This document shows positions 1 through 12,489 of a DNA stretch of 64,000 nucleotides, in pieces. The notes beneath the pieces were generated by a model, which saw only the letters and a program-made list of their open reading frames with translations, did no database searches and was not told the DNA's origin. Numbering within the stretch: position 1 is the first letter of the stretch; each line of letters starts with the position of its first letter. The DNA comes from Gymnorhina tibicen (lineage: Eukaryota > Chordata > Aves > Passeriformes > Artamidae). The position numbers were made by a program, and so were the translations under genes. The DNA lies in the NCBI GenBank assembly GCA_013399875.1, contig VXAZ01000953.1, positions 1,979,453-2,043,452 on the forward strand. Direction: 5' to 3'.

Positions 1-559
1 GGGCACTCCTGCCTTTTGTATTGGTTCTGCTGATGGCACATCAACACTAAAGCCATGTGGATGCCCTGCCCCAGCAGGGAATAGCCAGTGGGGGTAAGGA
101 ACGTGAGAACTCAGCCAATGGTGCTCAAAAATGAAGGAGCTGAGGCAGAGTACATCCCACCAAACTCATGCCAGAGAACGATAAGGATGAAGAAGAGGCC
201 AACATCTCTTAAGGATGATACTGTTCATCACTGCTCTGAGGTTCAAGTTCATGGCAGAGTACTTCTTGCTGCCCTGTGCTCTGAAGATGAGCACAGCATT
301 CCTTGTGATTGGCCTGTCCATGCCCATTAGCTGCTCTCCAGCAAAGGATCTTCTTTTCCCCCACTATGTTTAGTCCCAGCAGCCCCCTTTGGCTCGCTCT
401 CTCCAACCACCTGCGCTCCCACTGAGCACAGCATGGAGCGATGTTCTCATTCCCTTGCTGTTATTCTGTCATCTCTGTCATTTCAGAGTTGATTCGTGAC
501 CATTCAGGTTTGGCAGAGAATGCTCACAATGTGTCTGAGCTGATGCTTGACCCTCTCTC

Positions 560-870
560 CTACTTCCACCCAATTTGGTCCCGAACCATCAGCCTTACTT
601 TATGGATCACCCCAAAGCCCTAGACTGTCAGAACAACTTCAATTACAGCAGCGATGGGCCCCGTGCCACCAGCAGCATCCGCGGCCTTCCAGCGGCTGAC
701 AAGGACTAATTAGGAAATGAAACATTAGTTAAGTCGCTCTCAATTAGGGCCAGGATAACGTTTTCCTGGCAGCACTGGGGCGCTTTAACTGCTGGTCCCA
801 TGATGACTGTGAGCACATCAGACTTGCTGAAGGAGCTTTAATGTTGAACATATGTTGGAGGATTACAGAA
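560..870. promoter_or_regulatory. Candidate conserved noncoding element with clustered homeodomain sites
   Basis: Between 707 and 750 there are three homeodomain-type cores in about 40 bases (CTAATTAGG, CATTAGTTAAG, CAATTAGGG), next to several CpGs (CGCGG, GCGGC) that are rare elsewhere in this intron. The texture differs from the repeat relics around it and resembles developmental enhancers. This is inference from motif density only; no alignment was possible. Confidence 0.28.
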
Positions 871-3800
871 ACCCTCTCAGCTGTGACATTTCGGTGTGCT
901 CCCTGCTTTTTCTTTCCCCTGTAGCAAACAGGGAACAGTGAATGCCAGCACAGGAAAGCAAGAAAGGGGCTCAGAGCAATTAGCAGCAAGACACATACAC
1001 ATGCACACATCTACATATATGCACAAATGAAATACGTGCCTCTGAATGTACGCATTCCACATTTTAATTAAACATCTCCGCACAGCATCCTTATTCTTCC
1101 CTGTCTCTAGAAACACACCAGAGATGACAGACCATCGCCCCATGTCAAAAGGCATGCTAGAAGCCCAAGGGATCCCTGGCTACAGAAAACCATAAACCAA
1201 ACCAAACAAACAAAATCCCACAACACACACGAGAAAAGAGAACCCAGTAGGGTCAGGAGAGAGGCAAGCTTGGACTTTCTTCAAATAAAAGCCAGGTGCA
1301 GCTCAGTCTTGTATGGGAGCCTCAGAGGGACAGAAGGCAGTAAACAAAAACATAATCTACCAAAACAAAATGAAAACCTAAAATTAGAAAGGCCCAAGCT
1401 CCCTTGGAGGAAGGTATGGAAGGAGGAGGAGACTGTGAGAGGGTATTAAAGTAAGGAAAATAATATATTAAGAAAGTATGCAGAATACCCGCGTATTTTG
1501 TTCATAGTCATTTTATGTGGTGCAGCAATCTTTGGGGACCAGCTGCAGCATGCTCTGCTTTGCTGGGATTAAGGAACAGGACTGGGCTCTCACGTGCTGT
1601 CTCCTGGGAGAAGATGTAGGGCAGAGAAGCTAGGAAGCCAAGTGCAACTGTAGATAAGTATGTGCCACAATCTTTGGATTTTAGAAAGAATGGATCTGCA
1701 TCTGCTTGAAAATTGGCTTTTGAAACACTTTTTAAATGGAAATTTCAGTTTCTAAATGAATTAAGAATCTGCTCTTTTTTTTTTTTTCCTCAAAAGAAAA
1801 GGAAAAGACTTTTCACATGGAAGAATTTCTTCTGGCTAAAAAGATGGAGAACCTTTTGACTCTTTGAAATCTGCTAAGAAAACTTTTGCAAGATCATCAC
1901 TTTGCCATTTGGGGGAAAATATCCACTTTTCCAACTGGTTTGAATGTAGCCCTTTCTGTGAGCACATCTCTTCAAAGCCCACTGAGAAACTTTCCATTGA
2001 ATTTGCTAGGCCAGAGTTCTGCCGCCCAGCAAAAATACTAAGTCCAAAAACAAAATATCAGAGTATCTGAGAGCTCTTTTGGTCCATGTAACTGGGATTC
2101 TTAAATGACTGCACCAAACCCAACTATCTGTTGAGACTTCTGCATCACTGTTTGATGAAATACACCCTTGGCAGAGGAGCTCTATCTAGAGCTCACCATA
2201 TGCTCCTAATACATCACAATTTCAGCACACACAGGCACATGCAAAAAGCCTGAGAAGAATTTAAACGGACCCGTGTCTAACATGGTTGCACCAAAACCAG
2301 TGAGATATTACCAAGGTGCCACAAGAAACTGCTCTCTGCCGATGCACACAACACACACCCTGCTCCAAACTCGTGCCTGGTCAGCCTGCAAGGACCCTCC
2401 GGGAGAAGAGCACAGCGATACATCAGCGGTACGCTCAGAAGCGGCAGTAGCTATTTTCACGTCAGCTTTACACCAGTGATACTGTGACCACAGACCATAA
2501 CCTGGCTTTTTGGCTTGCTCAAGGTCTTGGTTCTCCACCAGCTTTTACCGTGTGTTGTCATTTACGGCTTTGCTGAACAGAAGCTTCCAAGCAGGCACCA
2601 TGGCAGAGTTGCTGCTTGTGTGCCCACACATGAGAGATGACACAACATTGCTCAGCCACGCCGAATCTCATTCAGCAGGCAGGCCGTGGGAGGCCCTGCC
2701 AGAAGGCAACTTACACCTTCCTCATCAGGCTACTATCAGATTTTGCCTAATTTGGTTGTTGTAGTTACTTTCATGCTGTTTACACAAAGCCTGCTTGGAA
2801 GGCCTAGTACAACAAAAAGGAAAGCATTGCAATGTTCTCTTTTTTGATCCTATAAAATAAAATTTGTGTTTTTACCGATTCTCTCTTTTTTGAGGTGGTA
2901 ACATCTGAATGTAAACACACTTCCCACTGTGTTCCTGTTCCAGCTGACACCCGTGACCCTAGGGGGTGATTCTCACAGGAAAATATAAAGATACATACAT
3001 GATCTATATCCACAGAGGCTTTGAAGGCACATGGCTCATTATTTCATGCAATACCTAAATCCATCTAGTTTTGCACATGCTCCCTTGACCATTATGTCAG
3101 CCAAAATGGTGGGTACCTTTAGGAACCTCCTCCCATGCAACAGTACCATACAGTTGGAAATCCAATGAAAAAGTGTTTTTTCTACTTTGTAAGTATGTTA
3201 GCATGTACTACAAAGTATTACCGAGGAGGAGTTAAGAATGGACTGAAAGCAAGAATGCAGAAAGCAGAGGACACATCCAGTACAGCCATCTTCACTCTTG
3301 TAAAGTCCTTCTTGGTATCATGATAAAACTCTTTCACATCAGTCAAATTTGAGGTTGTCATTTCAATACAGTCCTCTACGAGAACTTTCAGCAACTGCTG
3401 CAAGACTATTCACAGCACAGAAAATTAAATAGGTGCTTAAGTGTCTGTAGGATTGAGGCTTGTGTGTCATTTGTACATGGAACTTGCCTTTCTTACAATG
3501 ATGACAATGTCAACTATTAGTCTGCTTGAAAAATTATGGGAAAGCAGTTCAGAAGTGTGACCCAAACTTTGCCCAGAGCCTGACATTGCCTTAGGCAAGC
3601 ATCCATCTAGTCATCCATCTATCTACGCTCATTTGTGTTGACAAAGGGAAAAAAAAGCCAGAGAGACGTGAAAATTATGGTATTCAATACCCACATGCAG
3701 GAAGATTCAGCAGCTCTACCTGACAGTTTTCCCTGGAAACAAATCTAAGACCCTTGAAACCTTGAGGTAGTCTTTTCATGTGCAAATATTTAACTGAGTT

Positions 3801-4508
3801 TGGTCCATAATAAAATTTCTAGGGGACAACCTTGCCACCTGTGCCAGCTGAGGAATACATTACCTGGTGGGGTTAACAGGGTTCCCTGCTGCAGAAATAA
3901 ATACATTAGGAGATGAGACACAAAAGGTTTCACAGCTCCTGATTTTCCTTTAATAATATTCCATTAAAAATGACTGAAAGGCAACTCTCCTCCTATAAAT
4001 CAGGTACCTCACTGATGCCTTTTAGTTCTGAAACGGGCCTTCTTTGGTTTTAATAGCTTCCCTTCCTTCCCTGTCTGTCTGTCTCCAGATATGGCTGATT
4101 TACCTGGATTAGCAGAGACATTGGCTCCACACTCTTCAGAAAGTGCTGATCAGGCTGAGCTGGCAAAAGATTAAAAGTCACACAAATTGCTTCTATCACT
4201 GAAGGAGTCTAATTGATTTTGGGGAAAAGTCTAAATCATGATTTGCTCTCTGCTGGTTGGAGCCTATCTAGGGGAAGGGCACTGTGTTTTGATGGGCAGG
4301 AAGAAAAGCGTCTCGCTGGAGTCCATCAGTTCCTTGTCATTGCAGTGGGAGAGGCATCTCTCTTTTCCTTCTTCACTTTCTTTATGTCATGATCGGCGAT
4401 CACTGTAAGGCAAGTGGGTCCTGCTGAACTTAGGACAGAACTGGGAACAGAAGGACCTGTAAAGTCCAGTCCTGATACAAATTCTCCCTCAGTTTCTCTA
4501 CCTGAAAA

Positions 4509-4531
4509 GGGGGAGGGGGGTGGGGGCAGGG
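4509..4531 (+). other. G-quadruplex motif
   Basis: Four G runs of 5, 6, 5 and 3 are separated by A, T and CA on the plus strand. This meets the standard G3+N1-7 quadruplex pattern with very short loops. The plus strand is the template strand for LSAMP, so the transcript itself would be C-rich here. Confidence 0.75.
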
Positions 4532-4654
4532 ATTTACTGCTCACACAATTTTTTGGTAGGTTTTAAGAGGGCATCACAAGGCAATAATGCAGCATTTTCC
4601 CTCCCTGGTCATGAAGCAGGCAGAGAAGGAGGCTGAAGATGCTCTAGGAGGCAG

Positions 4655-4806
4655 GATAGCAGTTATCTCTGATAGTAAAGGTTCTTGCTTTTAGGATCAG
4701 AGTGTTCAACTCCCGGTGTGAAAAACAAAGCATGGGATGTGCTCATACGTGAGGATTAATTGATATTTGTAAAGCACTTAGGAAAGTACCAACTAAGTGC
4801 TAGCTT
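4655..4806 (+). repeat. MIR-like (CORE-SINE) relic
   Basis: The segment GAGGATTAATTGATATTTGTAAAGCACTTAGGA and what follows (about 4750-4800) matches the 3' core of MIR elements (GAGGATTAAATGAG, TGTAAAGCGCTTAG). Upstream, AGGATCAGAGTGTTCAACTCCCGG (about 4692-4715) resembles a decayed tRNA-derived B box (GGTTCRAATCCC). The copy is highly diverged, so the boundaries are approximate. Confidence 0.55.
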
Positions 4807-5814
4807 GGATTTTGTCCTAGTAAGGAGATGGCTAAACATTCCTCTAACACTTAGGGCAGATTTCAACCACAACCACGTATTCAAATAGTTTAATTGTTTT
4901 TTAGGCCAAGCTTGCCTGATGGGAATTGTAAATATGTGCTCCATAGCAGCCCCAAGCCCTGCCAGATGGGGAATGAAGGGAACACACCCTCACAAAAATG
5001 TTTGTGTCATTGTGTAGAGAAATCAGAGCTGCAGTGCAAAACAAAGGGATGTATGTATTTGTGGTTCATGCACAGCATATTGCACAGCTGACATCTAGGT
5101 GAGGTGGAGTTGTCAAGATTTCAGGTGTGCAGTTGATCCTTTCATCTTCCTAGTCTGTTAAAGGAGTGAATTCTGTGCAAGTTTCATATGAGTGGAAAAA
5201 AAAAAATCAAACAATTGTGTTTGTTTTTCCTGAAAAACAAGACCAGTATTTCCTAGTCTATTCCCAAGTCATGAATTACAACATAGGATCTGGATTTGAA
5301 TCAGCACTTGGCAGAAGACAAGCATACCAAGGAACTGCTCTGGACTGAGACTAATGCAGGCAGGAAAGGCAAGGCGTGCTGCAGGCACAGGAACAGTTTG
5401 AGTATGGATGGTAAAAGTGGTTATCACCATCAGTTTGGGGGAGGAAGGATATTGGCACACAGGGGCTAGCAAAAATAGAGCGGGCAGGGGAAGACGTCAC
5501 ATTTTTAATGATATGTGTTTTAATGATGTCTTGCAAAGGAAATCCTGACCCATGAGCAGGGTCCTGAGTGCTACAGATATGGCCATATGACCACAGGGTG
5601 GCAGGAGAAAGGGGAATTCGTGCCTGGGTGGAGGAGACGCGATAGCCTCTTTCAAGGGCCAGCCACACGTGAAATAGTGCAGGAACATCATGACACTGCA
5701 GCCTGTCATACTGCCAGGGCTCTCACTGAACAGCTATCAACAGCACACTTCATCTCAGCACATCCAAGTGACTCACAAACAGGAGTCTCCTAAACCACAA
5801 GGCTGCACTGGTGC

Positions 5815-5930
5815 AGCCTATCTTCAGATAGGTAAACTGAAGCAGAAGAGAGGATGTAAAACACCCAAAAAATGGTCAGGGGCACAATCAGGACTGTGAG
5901 GCAGCTGCCTTACTGCCAAACTGTTCAAAT
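5815..5930 (-). repeat. MIR-like (CORE-SINE) relic, reverse orientation
   Basis: The plus strand reads CAGATAGGTAAACTGAAGCAGA then AGAGAGGATG, close to the reverse-complemented MIR core (ACAGATGAGGAAACTGAGGCACAGAGAGGTTAAG). It is followed by AAATGGTCAGGGGCACAATCAGG, as in the 'AAGGTCACACAGC' part. Diverged; ends approximate. Confidence 0.55.
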
Positions 5931-6189
5931 ACCACAATTCTGAAAACAGATACCATGACACTGACATCTTCCATGCCTCATCTTTGCAAAAGGCTTCTAC
6001 TGAGAAAAGTTTCCAAATGCCCAGTACTGGCCACACGTGCAAAAACGTGGTGCTAAGAAACAAAGATTGCCTTTTACTCTCAAGCCACTTGCTGATTTGT
6101 TTTATGTTACCCCAGAATAAGAAGATGCAAGACCCCTTGCATCCTCATATCTTAGGTTAATACCTCCTATTTCATATCTTCATATCTTC

Positions 6190-7405
6190 CCTATTTCATC
6201 TGTAAATCTTAGCAGGATCCAAATAGGAGCTGGGTTTGAATCTTATTGAGCTCTTACTGGGTTTCTGATTTTATCTGGTGGCAACAAGTTCCGTATGTTA
6301 ATTAGGCATTTTGTGAAAGAGTATTTCCTCTTCAGGGGTTTAAAGTTGTTTGATTTTTTTCATGTAATTGCTTCCACTGTTTTTCTTCTAAAAAAATGAA
6401 AAGTAAATAGGAACAGCTGACTGAACTTTTTTTTTTGTGGTGACTATTTCTATACCTTTGCCACACTGCTTCTTATTTGTCTTTTCTCAAGAAAACAGTG
6501 TTGCTCTTTTAAATCATTGTTTATGAAGAAGCTATTAAAAGACTCCAGACATTTTGTTTCCTTTTTCTGGTCATTCTTCTATTTCTGTTATTTTCTTTTG
6601 AGAGACAGGGTGAGCAAAGTGAATAGAGTGTACAAGGAGAGCACGTACCATCAATTTATATAATGGTACTGTATTATTTTATCTATTATTCTCTACCCTT
6701 TTCTTAATGCACTCTCTCATCTTGCATGCTTTTATTTCACCATCACTAGAGACTGAACAAATGTTTTCACTGGGTTGCTCAGTCGTGCCTTTTTTTTTCT
6801 CATTCTTTTCTTTTGAGTAGTTACAATTATTTTAGAACCCAGAAACAAGCATGACTAATTCTAATGTGTTGTTTCCTGAGTGCATCACCTTGCCTTTGCC
6901 ATATTGCATTTCATTTACTCTTATGACGCTTGCAAATTGCCTCTGCGAGCTCATTGTCAGACCTCCTCAGAGTCTTTTATAGGCTTGGGTAACCTCAACA
7001 TTGCTTTATTATCTACACATTTTTCCTTCTATGTATTCTTCCCATTTTTGGGTTATTAATCCATATTAAACACCAGACATAATACTGCTCAGTGACACAT
7101 CCACTGAGCTGTGGCATCTTTTCATGCTGAAAACCAGCTATATATTCCTGCTCTATTTATTCAGCAAATTTTGCTTTTCTTCTTACTTTATTTATGATAC
7201 GGCTTTATCTCATATCCAATGACAAGTTTGTTCCTTAATAATCTCCTAAAAGAGACTGAGTAAAGAAACAAATCCAACAAGCATTTGGAAAAGTTTGCTT
7301 ACATGGAATTTACTCCTTTCCTGTTATCTCATCTGTTTCAGACCAGAGTAATTTTAGTAGGGTGAAAAAAAGGCATCCAGCTTACATGGAAGTCAGATTG
7401 GTTTG
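6190..7405 (-). repeat. Ancient CR1/L3-like LINE relic, reverse orientation
   Basis: The stretch follows the order of a reverse-oriented CR1/L3-clade element: 'ttccgtatgttaattaggca' and 'gtgaaagagtatttcc' near 6290-6330, 'tcatcttgcatgcttttatttcacc' near 6718-6742, 'gagtgcatcaccttgcctttgcc' near 6880-6902, and 'ttaaacaccagacataatactgctcagtgacac' near 7066-7098 (the antisense of the reverse-transcriptase 3' region). No open frame survives. It is far more diverged than the CR1 copy at 13870-14374, so it is an old, amniote-age insertion. Confidence 0.65.
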
Positions 7406-7411
7406 ACTGTG

Positions 7412-7935
7412 TCGAATCACAGAAATTGCAGCAAGGTGGAACCAGAAAGCACCTCAAGAACATCAGTTGGTCCGGCCCACTGCACCAAGACAGGCTCAAA
7501 TATTCCTTCAAATCTGTTCTGTGGAATATCTACCTACACAGTTTGAAGTTAATGAAAGAAGCTCCACATCCTCCCACCTACGCTAACCCCTTCCAGTACG
7601 CTCCTAGTCCTACAGTTAGGAAAGTCTTCTTAGTATTTAACCTATTACTTCTCATCTTGGGGATTTGCAGCACAACAGATCAATACCACTTTTAAAAGAA
7701 CAATTTATAGGAACAAAGACTCTTACGTTTCTCTTTGCCTTCCCTATTTAGAGCAAGTAAATTTTTATGGCTCTAGCTCTTTTAACCTTCCTGTGCAGGT
7801 CCTGTTTGCTCAGCCTCTTGGAAAGCCTGCTGCTCCCCTCTGGGCTCTCTCCTGCTTGTTTGTATCTTCCTTAAAGCCTGTTGCCCCAAACTGTAGGCTG
7901 CACATCAGCAGGACCTGCACCTGGCACATGACACT
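7412..7935 (-). repeat. CR1 LINE fragment, reverse orientation
   Basis: It begins GAATCACAGAA, like the reverse-complemented CR1 3' end (GAATCATAGAA). It continues through a region like 'tagttaggaagtcttc' and 'attacttctcatc' (7613-7656) and then 'gaaagcctgctgctcccctctgggctctctcc' (about 7820-7853), matching the usual antisense CR1 text 'gttgctctcctctggactctctcc'. It directly follows the older L3-like relic in the same orientation. Old and decayed; the inner boundary is uncertain. Confidence 0.65.
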
Positions 7936-9121
7936 CGAGTCCGTGTTGCTCAGAATGACAGAGGGACTCTATTGTTCATCTTCAACTTGATGTTTTCAGA
8001 AGGATTGGTGGTTTTTTAATTAATTCATATTTCATTCAGTTTGCCCAATGCAGAAAAGAAAATGGTCTTTCATTTCCAGAATAGTACCTCGCATTTTTGT
8101 AATTTTCCAAAACTCTTAAACTCAGTTTGAATTACTGCCTACAAATATTTGTCATCAACTGATCGGCCCCTTCAAAATACCTTGCACATCCTGGTGACAT
8201 ACAGTAATCAAAGGGTCTGGCTCTCTGTACCTGAGTGTAAATCTGCTCAATATGACTGAAAATTATCAGACTTTTTTTTTTTTTCTACTCACTCAAAAAG
8301 GCACAGAGGGTTGAGAGCCATTTGCTCAGACAAAGATAACCAGTCAGGAAAGATTTAAATTAGTGCTTTTGTGACCTGTTTGTTCTAATACCTTTGCTCT
8401 TGACATTGCTTGAAAAGTGTCAAAGAAGCTGGGACAGGTGAGGCACCCCCCAAACTTCCAGTGTAACAATGATAAATGGAGCGGAGTTGCTTAGCCTTCC
8501 CGCCATGCCCTTAACCTTCTGTCATCTATATCCATATTTATGATTAATCTATGGAGCAAGGTAGATACAAGTTCGCAGTCAGGAGCCAGAGATACACGGA
8601 TATATTTAGAAAGAGGAGAAGGGGAAAAAGAAAGGCAGGATTATCCATCTAGCATTTAGTTTATCAAATTAAGAGGGACAGTCTGATGTGCATTACATGG
8701 GTCAAAGCTGCTTAGTATGGGACACAAGATTCTTTGACCTGCCCCACTTACAAGATGACCCTCAGATGCACTCCCCAAGCATGGGTCCTAATTTACTGTA
8801 CACAAACCTGCACATCAAACAAAAGGTATGGAGAGCATGCTAAGAACTCCTCTCGCCACTTGCAATGTGTGTGTGCCCACATGCTATTATGAAGAGAAAG
8901 CTTCCAGGTCACAGCAGGGATGTTTATTTCTGAGTCTCTGTGTGGGTGTACAAAGGATATCTGGCACCATCAGCCTGCTCAGCTTAGTGCTCTAACATTT
9001 TCCAAAGACAAAGAGAGAGAGAGCAAAAAGGAGATGCGTTTGAAAGGGAGCAATACACAAATGATACTTTCAGACAGCAGCAGTACACAGAGAGCACGGG
9101 AGCTTTCAGAGCAAAGGGGCT

Positions 9122-9137
9122 TGTGTGTGTGTGTGTG
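9122..9137 (+). repeat. (TG)n short microsatellite
   Basis: Eight TG units. Confidence 0.9.
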
Positions 9138-9698
9138 GCTTCTCTTAATAGTTTCATCCCGAACAGAAGGAAAGCTCACAGCAAGAAGCCCTATCATCCT
9201 CACACTTCTGTGAAAATGAAAAACCATTACCAGGCTTTTTCTTTGTTATACTCTCACATTATTCCAAAAGTGTTCAAGTGGAAGAGTTTCCACATGACTC
9301 TTATAGTTGTCATCCACATGCTGACTGTGTTTTCCAAATACAGGAAAAAAAAGTCTAGAAATATTATAATTTTTCTACTCAAAAGGAACTCCCTCCCTTC
9401 TCCAGCTAGGCTTGAATAATCTCTTGGGGACAATGGGGGAGTTAAGGTCAAAGAGGAGTTTCAGAGTGGCATATGATCTAAATTGAGGCTTACAGAAATT
9501 ATCCTAAGCTCATTTGCCCCCTGCACCTCAAGTCTTTCACCTTGAGCTTAACAAACACATATGACTGGTCCACTGTGGTTTCAACTCCAGCTCTTCCCAG
9601 CAGAGTCTCTGAAAGTGGCCTGATCTGTGGACAAAGGACATTTAATTCACAGCCTAGTGTTAAGGCTCTGCAGGTCAGTGGCAAGGCAAAGCACTGTC

Positions 9699-9715
9699 AA
9701 AAAAAAAAAAAAAAA
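9699..9715 (+). repeat. A homopolymer (17)
   Basis: An uninterrupted A run followed by GAAAAAATAGG. No recognisable retroelement or processed transcript lies directly before it, so I treat it as simple sequence. Confidence 0.9.
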
Positions 9716-11559
9716 GAAAAAATAGGGTCCACAGTCCTCAGTGGGAGGGGAGATGTCTCCTGCCATGGCAAAATAGAGAGCAGGTCTCAGCATCCCGAAC
9801 TTTCACAGCTCCAGGGAGGAAAACAGCAGGAAGAATTTGTACAGACTGAGAAAATATGAGGATGAAAGTACATTGCTCATCTGGAGTTCATCCTTTCTGT
9901 CACTGGAGACTTTTTCAACAGCAAAAATACATCCCCATCATGTGTTTTATGGAGACCAAGATAATCCATTACAAGGATAAGAATGACACAAAAGACAGTA
10001 CAAGATGCTGGTCAAGGAAACCAGTAAATAATCTTTTAAATTATGTATTTAACTCACTCAAGCCATGTCCCTTTCTGGGCATATTCCACTGAATATGTTC
10101 ACTGGCCAGAACATTTACAGGAACAGTTGGTGTTAAGGGAATGGTAGAGACTATTTGCTGAAAGCACTTTCTAAACCTGGAAACTAGAATAGATGCCCTG
10201 GAAAACCACCTCTGAATTTGAAACTGTACATTAAGATGTCCCCGTGCTGCTCTGCTAATCTCCTAGATGAAAACTGCTTTGAAACAGGCAATGTACAGCA
10301 GGCTTTCCTCAAAGCCAATGTGCTTTTACATGCCCAGAGATCTGCAGGCCTGCTTAGGAACAAAAACCAGAGATGTAGTCAGAGAGCCATTTAGCAGCAG
10401 TTCGCTTGGAAACAGCACAACCTATTGATCCTAGGTCACAAGAAAAAACAAACAGCCCAGACATTGCATGGACTCCTGAGAACAGCTCCGGGAGCTGGGA
10501 AGCAGCATCTCCGGCATCCCAAAATGCTGAACACAGGACAAGAGCAGTCAGAAAAAGACAACAACAAAACCCCAAGTCAAATTACAGTGATTGCAGTTCC
10601 TGCCTACCGCTGACAGCAATGGCACTGAATCCAAAGGCCCCATAAGATAGAAATACCTCAATTCTAGAACAAATAATACAAAATAATTCTTCAGGTGTTA
10701 GTCCTAAAGCTTGAGATGAAAGGATACAGCACTGAGTCTGGGCTTTTCAGCCTGCACCAGGACACTGCAGAGCCCATCTTAACCAGAAGCATGGAAGACA
10801 AGTCGATCATATTAGATTTAATAAGTGCCACCCTTCCCTTCGGGATTTTTGACACCAAGCAGCTCCGTCTCTGCTATGTTCATTAACCCTACAAGGAGAG
10901 GTTACCCCCGAACACCGACACAACCAACATTTGTGCAGAGGACGCGTCTGTTTGCAGGGCAGGCTGCAGAAGCTGTGCTAATCCCCAGTTCTTTTTGGGA
11001 AACTAAAGTCCTTGACTCAAGCATGAGTGATACTGGCAAAGATCCCATTACCGTAAAGCTCTCTGCCAGCCAGACACCTCTCCCCCTCCCCCTTTTTATA
11101 TCTCTAAGGTCACTAAACTGCAATTTAGTCATCATTCTTTATAGAGCATGAGCATATATGAAACATCTGGAACCTGCTGTGGTCACACTTTGAGATACAC
11201 ATCCCGAAGGAATTTAACTGCACAGGAATGGGATGAAGCACCTTTTTACCTCGAGGTCACTGCAGCTGGAATGCATCCTCGGTACCTAGGTACTGGGTAC
11301 TAACACCACTTAGACAACCACCTACGAAATGAGTTAGACAGTATCAGTACAATTCCCAGTGAGATGAAAACGTCAACCCCAAGATCACCTCAGAAAGTCC
11401 ACTAAACATCCTCCTTTCCAGCAGTATCAGTGAGCAAAAGTGGGCCACAAAAATTTCACTCCTTGTTTAATTCCAAATGTGGTCCCTCTAGAGATGAACT
11501 GTGGCCTGCTGATAGGAAAGAAATTTGCCCTGCTGCTACTTGTGCTTTGTAAGTAGGTA

Positions 11560-12080
11560 ACAGCAGTCCCCAAACACATAAAGAAATATTCCCAACCTGA
11601 TATAAAAATATATTTATGTAAAAAAGGGAGCAGAAGATTTTTTAAAAATTCTTGCAGAAGCCAGCACCGGCATCAGTCAAATATAAGAGAAAGAATTTTC
11701 TTTGCTGACCCACACTACAGAAAGTTAATTTAAACTTTATCTTCATTAATCTCACTTCTTTTTATTTACTTCATTCAGAGGGTGGAGGGTTAAACACGAG
11801 GTATTTTTGAATAATTAAATGAAGGAGGAAGCACTATGTTACTGACAAAGCTCCTAATCTTCCTTATTTATTAATAGTAGCTGCGTTAAGTCTGCCTGTC
11901 CTTAATCCCAGCTCTCACCATGCAAATTCAGAGCATCAGAAATAGAAGAGGCTAATTGAGGCCCTAATGCCAGGAAGAGAGACCATGTCAGTGTCAAAAG
12001 CTGAAAAGGGCCAGATCCAATCAGCGCCTGGATGTGCAGCTGCCAAGTGAAGCCTTGTTGTCTTGGGAGAGAGGCCACAA
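11560..12080. promoter_or_regulatory. Candidate conserved noncoding element, A/T-rich with homeodomain-type cores
   Basis: From about 11715 to 11970 the sequence packs many ATTA/TAAT-type cores (TTAATTTAAAC, CATTAATC, GAATAATTAAATG, TTATTAATAG, CTAATTGAGG) and an octamer-like ATGCAAAT (11920-11927) in roughly 250 bases. No repeat family is recognised. Clusters like this are typical of neural developmental enhancers in large introns of adhesion-molecule genes. Motif-based inference only. Confidence 0.28.
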
Positions 12081-12284
12081 ATTTGGGATCCAAGTCTTGC
12101 CCCAGGGGATTCAGACAAGCCCCATTCAGCTGTTCTGGTGCCTGAGATGCTGCATTTGGCACCACACTGCATTCAGAGGCAGGTGTTTTGGTCAGTTTTT
12201 AGGAGCTCCAGTTTACCCTTTGAAGCACTCACTGCCAGTCCCTGCAGCCACTCTTTGGCACTGAATGACTGACCGCCCTTGCCA

Positions 12285-12333
12285 GGGGCAGGGATGGACT
12301 TCCCAGACTGGGGCAGGGATGGACTTCCCAGAC
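12285..12333 (+). repeat. 25-bp tandem duplication, two copies
   Basis: A unit beginning GGGGCAGGGATGGACTTCCC occurs at 12285-12309 and again directly after it at 12310-12333, identical over the compared bases. Perfect identity suggests a recent slippage or duplication event, and copy number may vary between individuals. Confidence 0.9.
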
Positions 12334-12489
12334 ATCCCACTGTGAGGGGGCCTGAGCATCCTGGCAGCTTGCTCACCTGCCAGCTTTGTGCACAGGCCCA
12401 GGCTGCCAGGCAAACCCAGCTGCGGGTGTGGGTGAGTCGGAGACACTGCTAGTACAGAGCCTAAGCCCTTCCTCCCTCTTCCATACACC

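Larger units (their letters stand above)
1..4650. other. Unique intronic sequence, no gene seen
   Basis: No coding or RNA gene is recognisable. Contents: a homeodomain-site-rich block (560-870), a C/A-rich simple stretch (about 1195-1230), a T run of 13 (1775-1787), a short perfect inverted repeat (2177-2194, arms GAGCTCTA/TAGAGCTC with a two-base spacer), a TCCA/ATCT-like run near 3600-3625, a CTGT run (4070-4085) and a four-run G-quadruplex motif (4509-4531). Confidence 0.7.

Noticed and set aside
7426..7695. 89-codon plus-strand frame
   Set aside because: It is antisense readthrough of a decayed CR1 fragment.
9640..9720. Possible processed pseudogene or SINE ending in the A run at 9699
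   Set aside because: No recognisable body, no target-site duplication seen, and Pol III boxes absent upstream.
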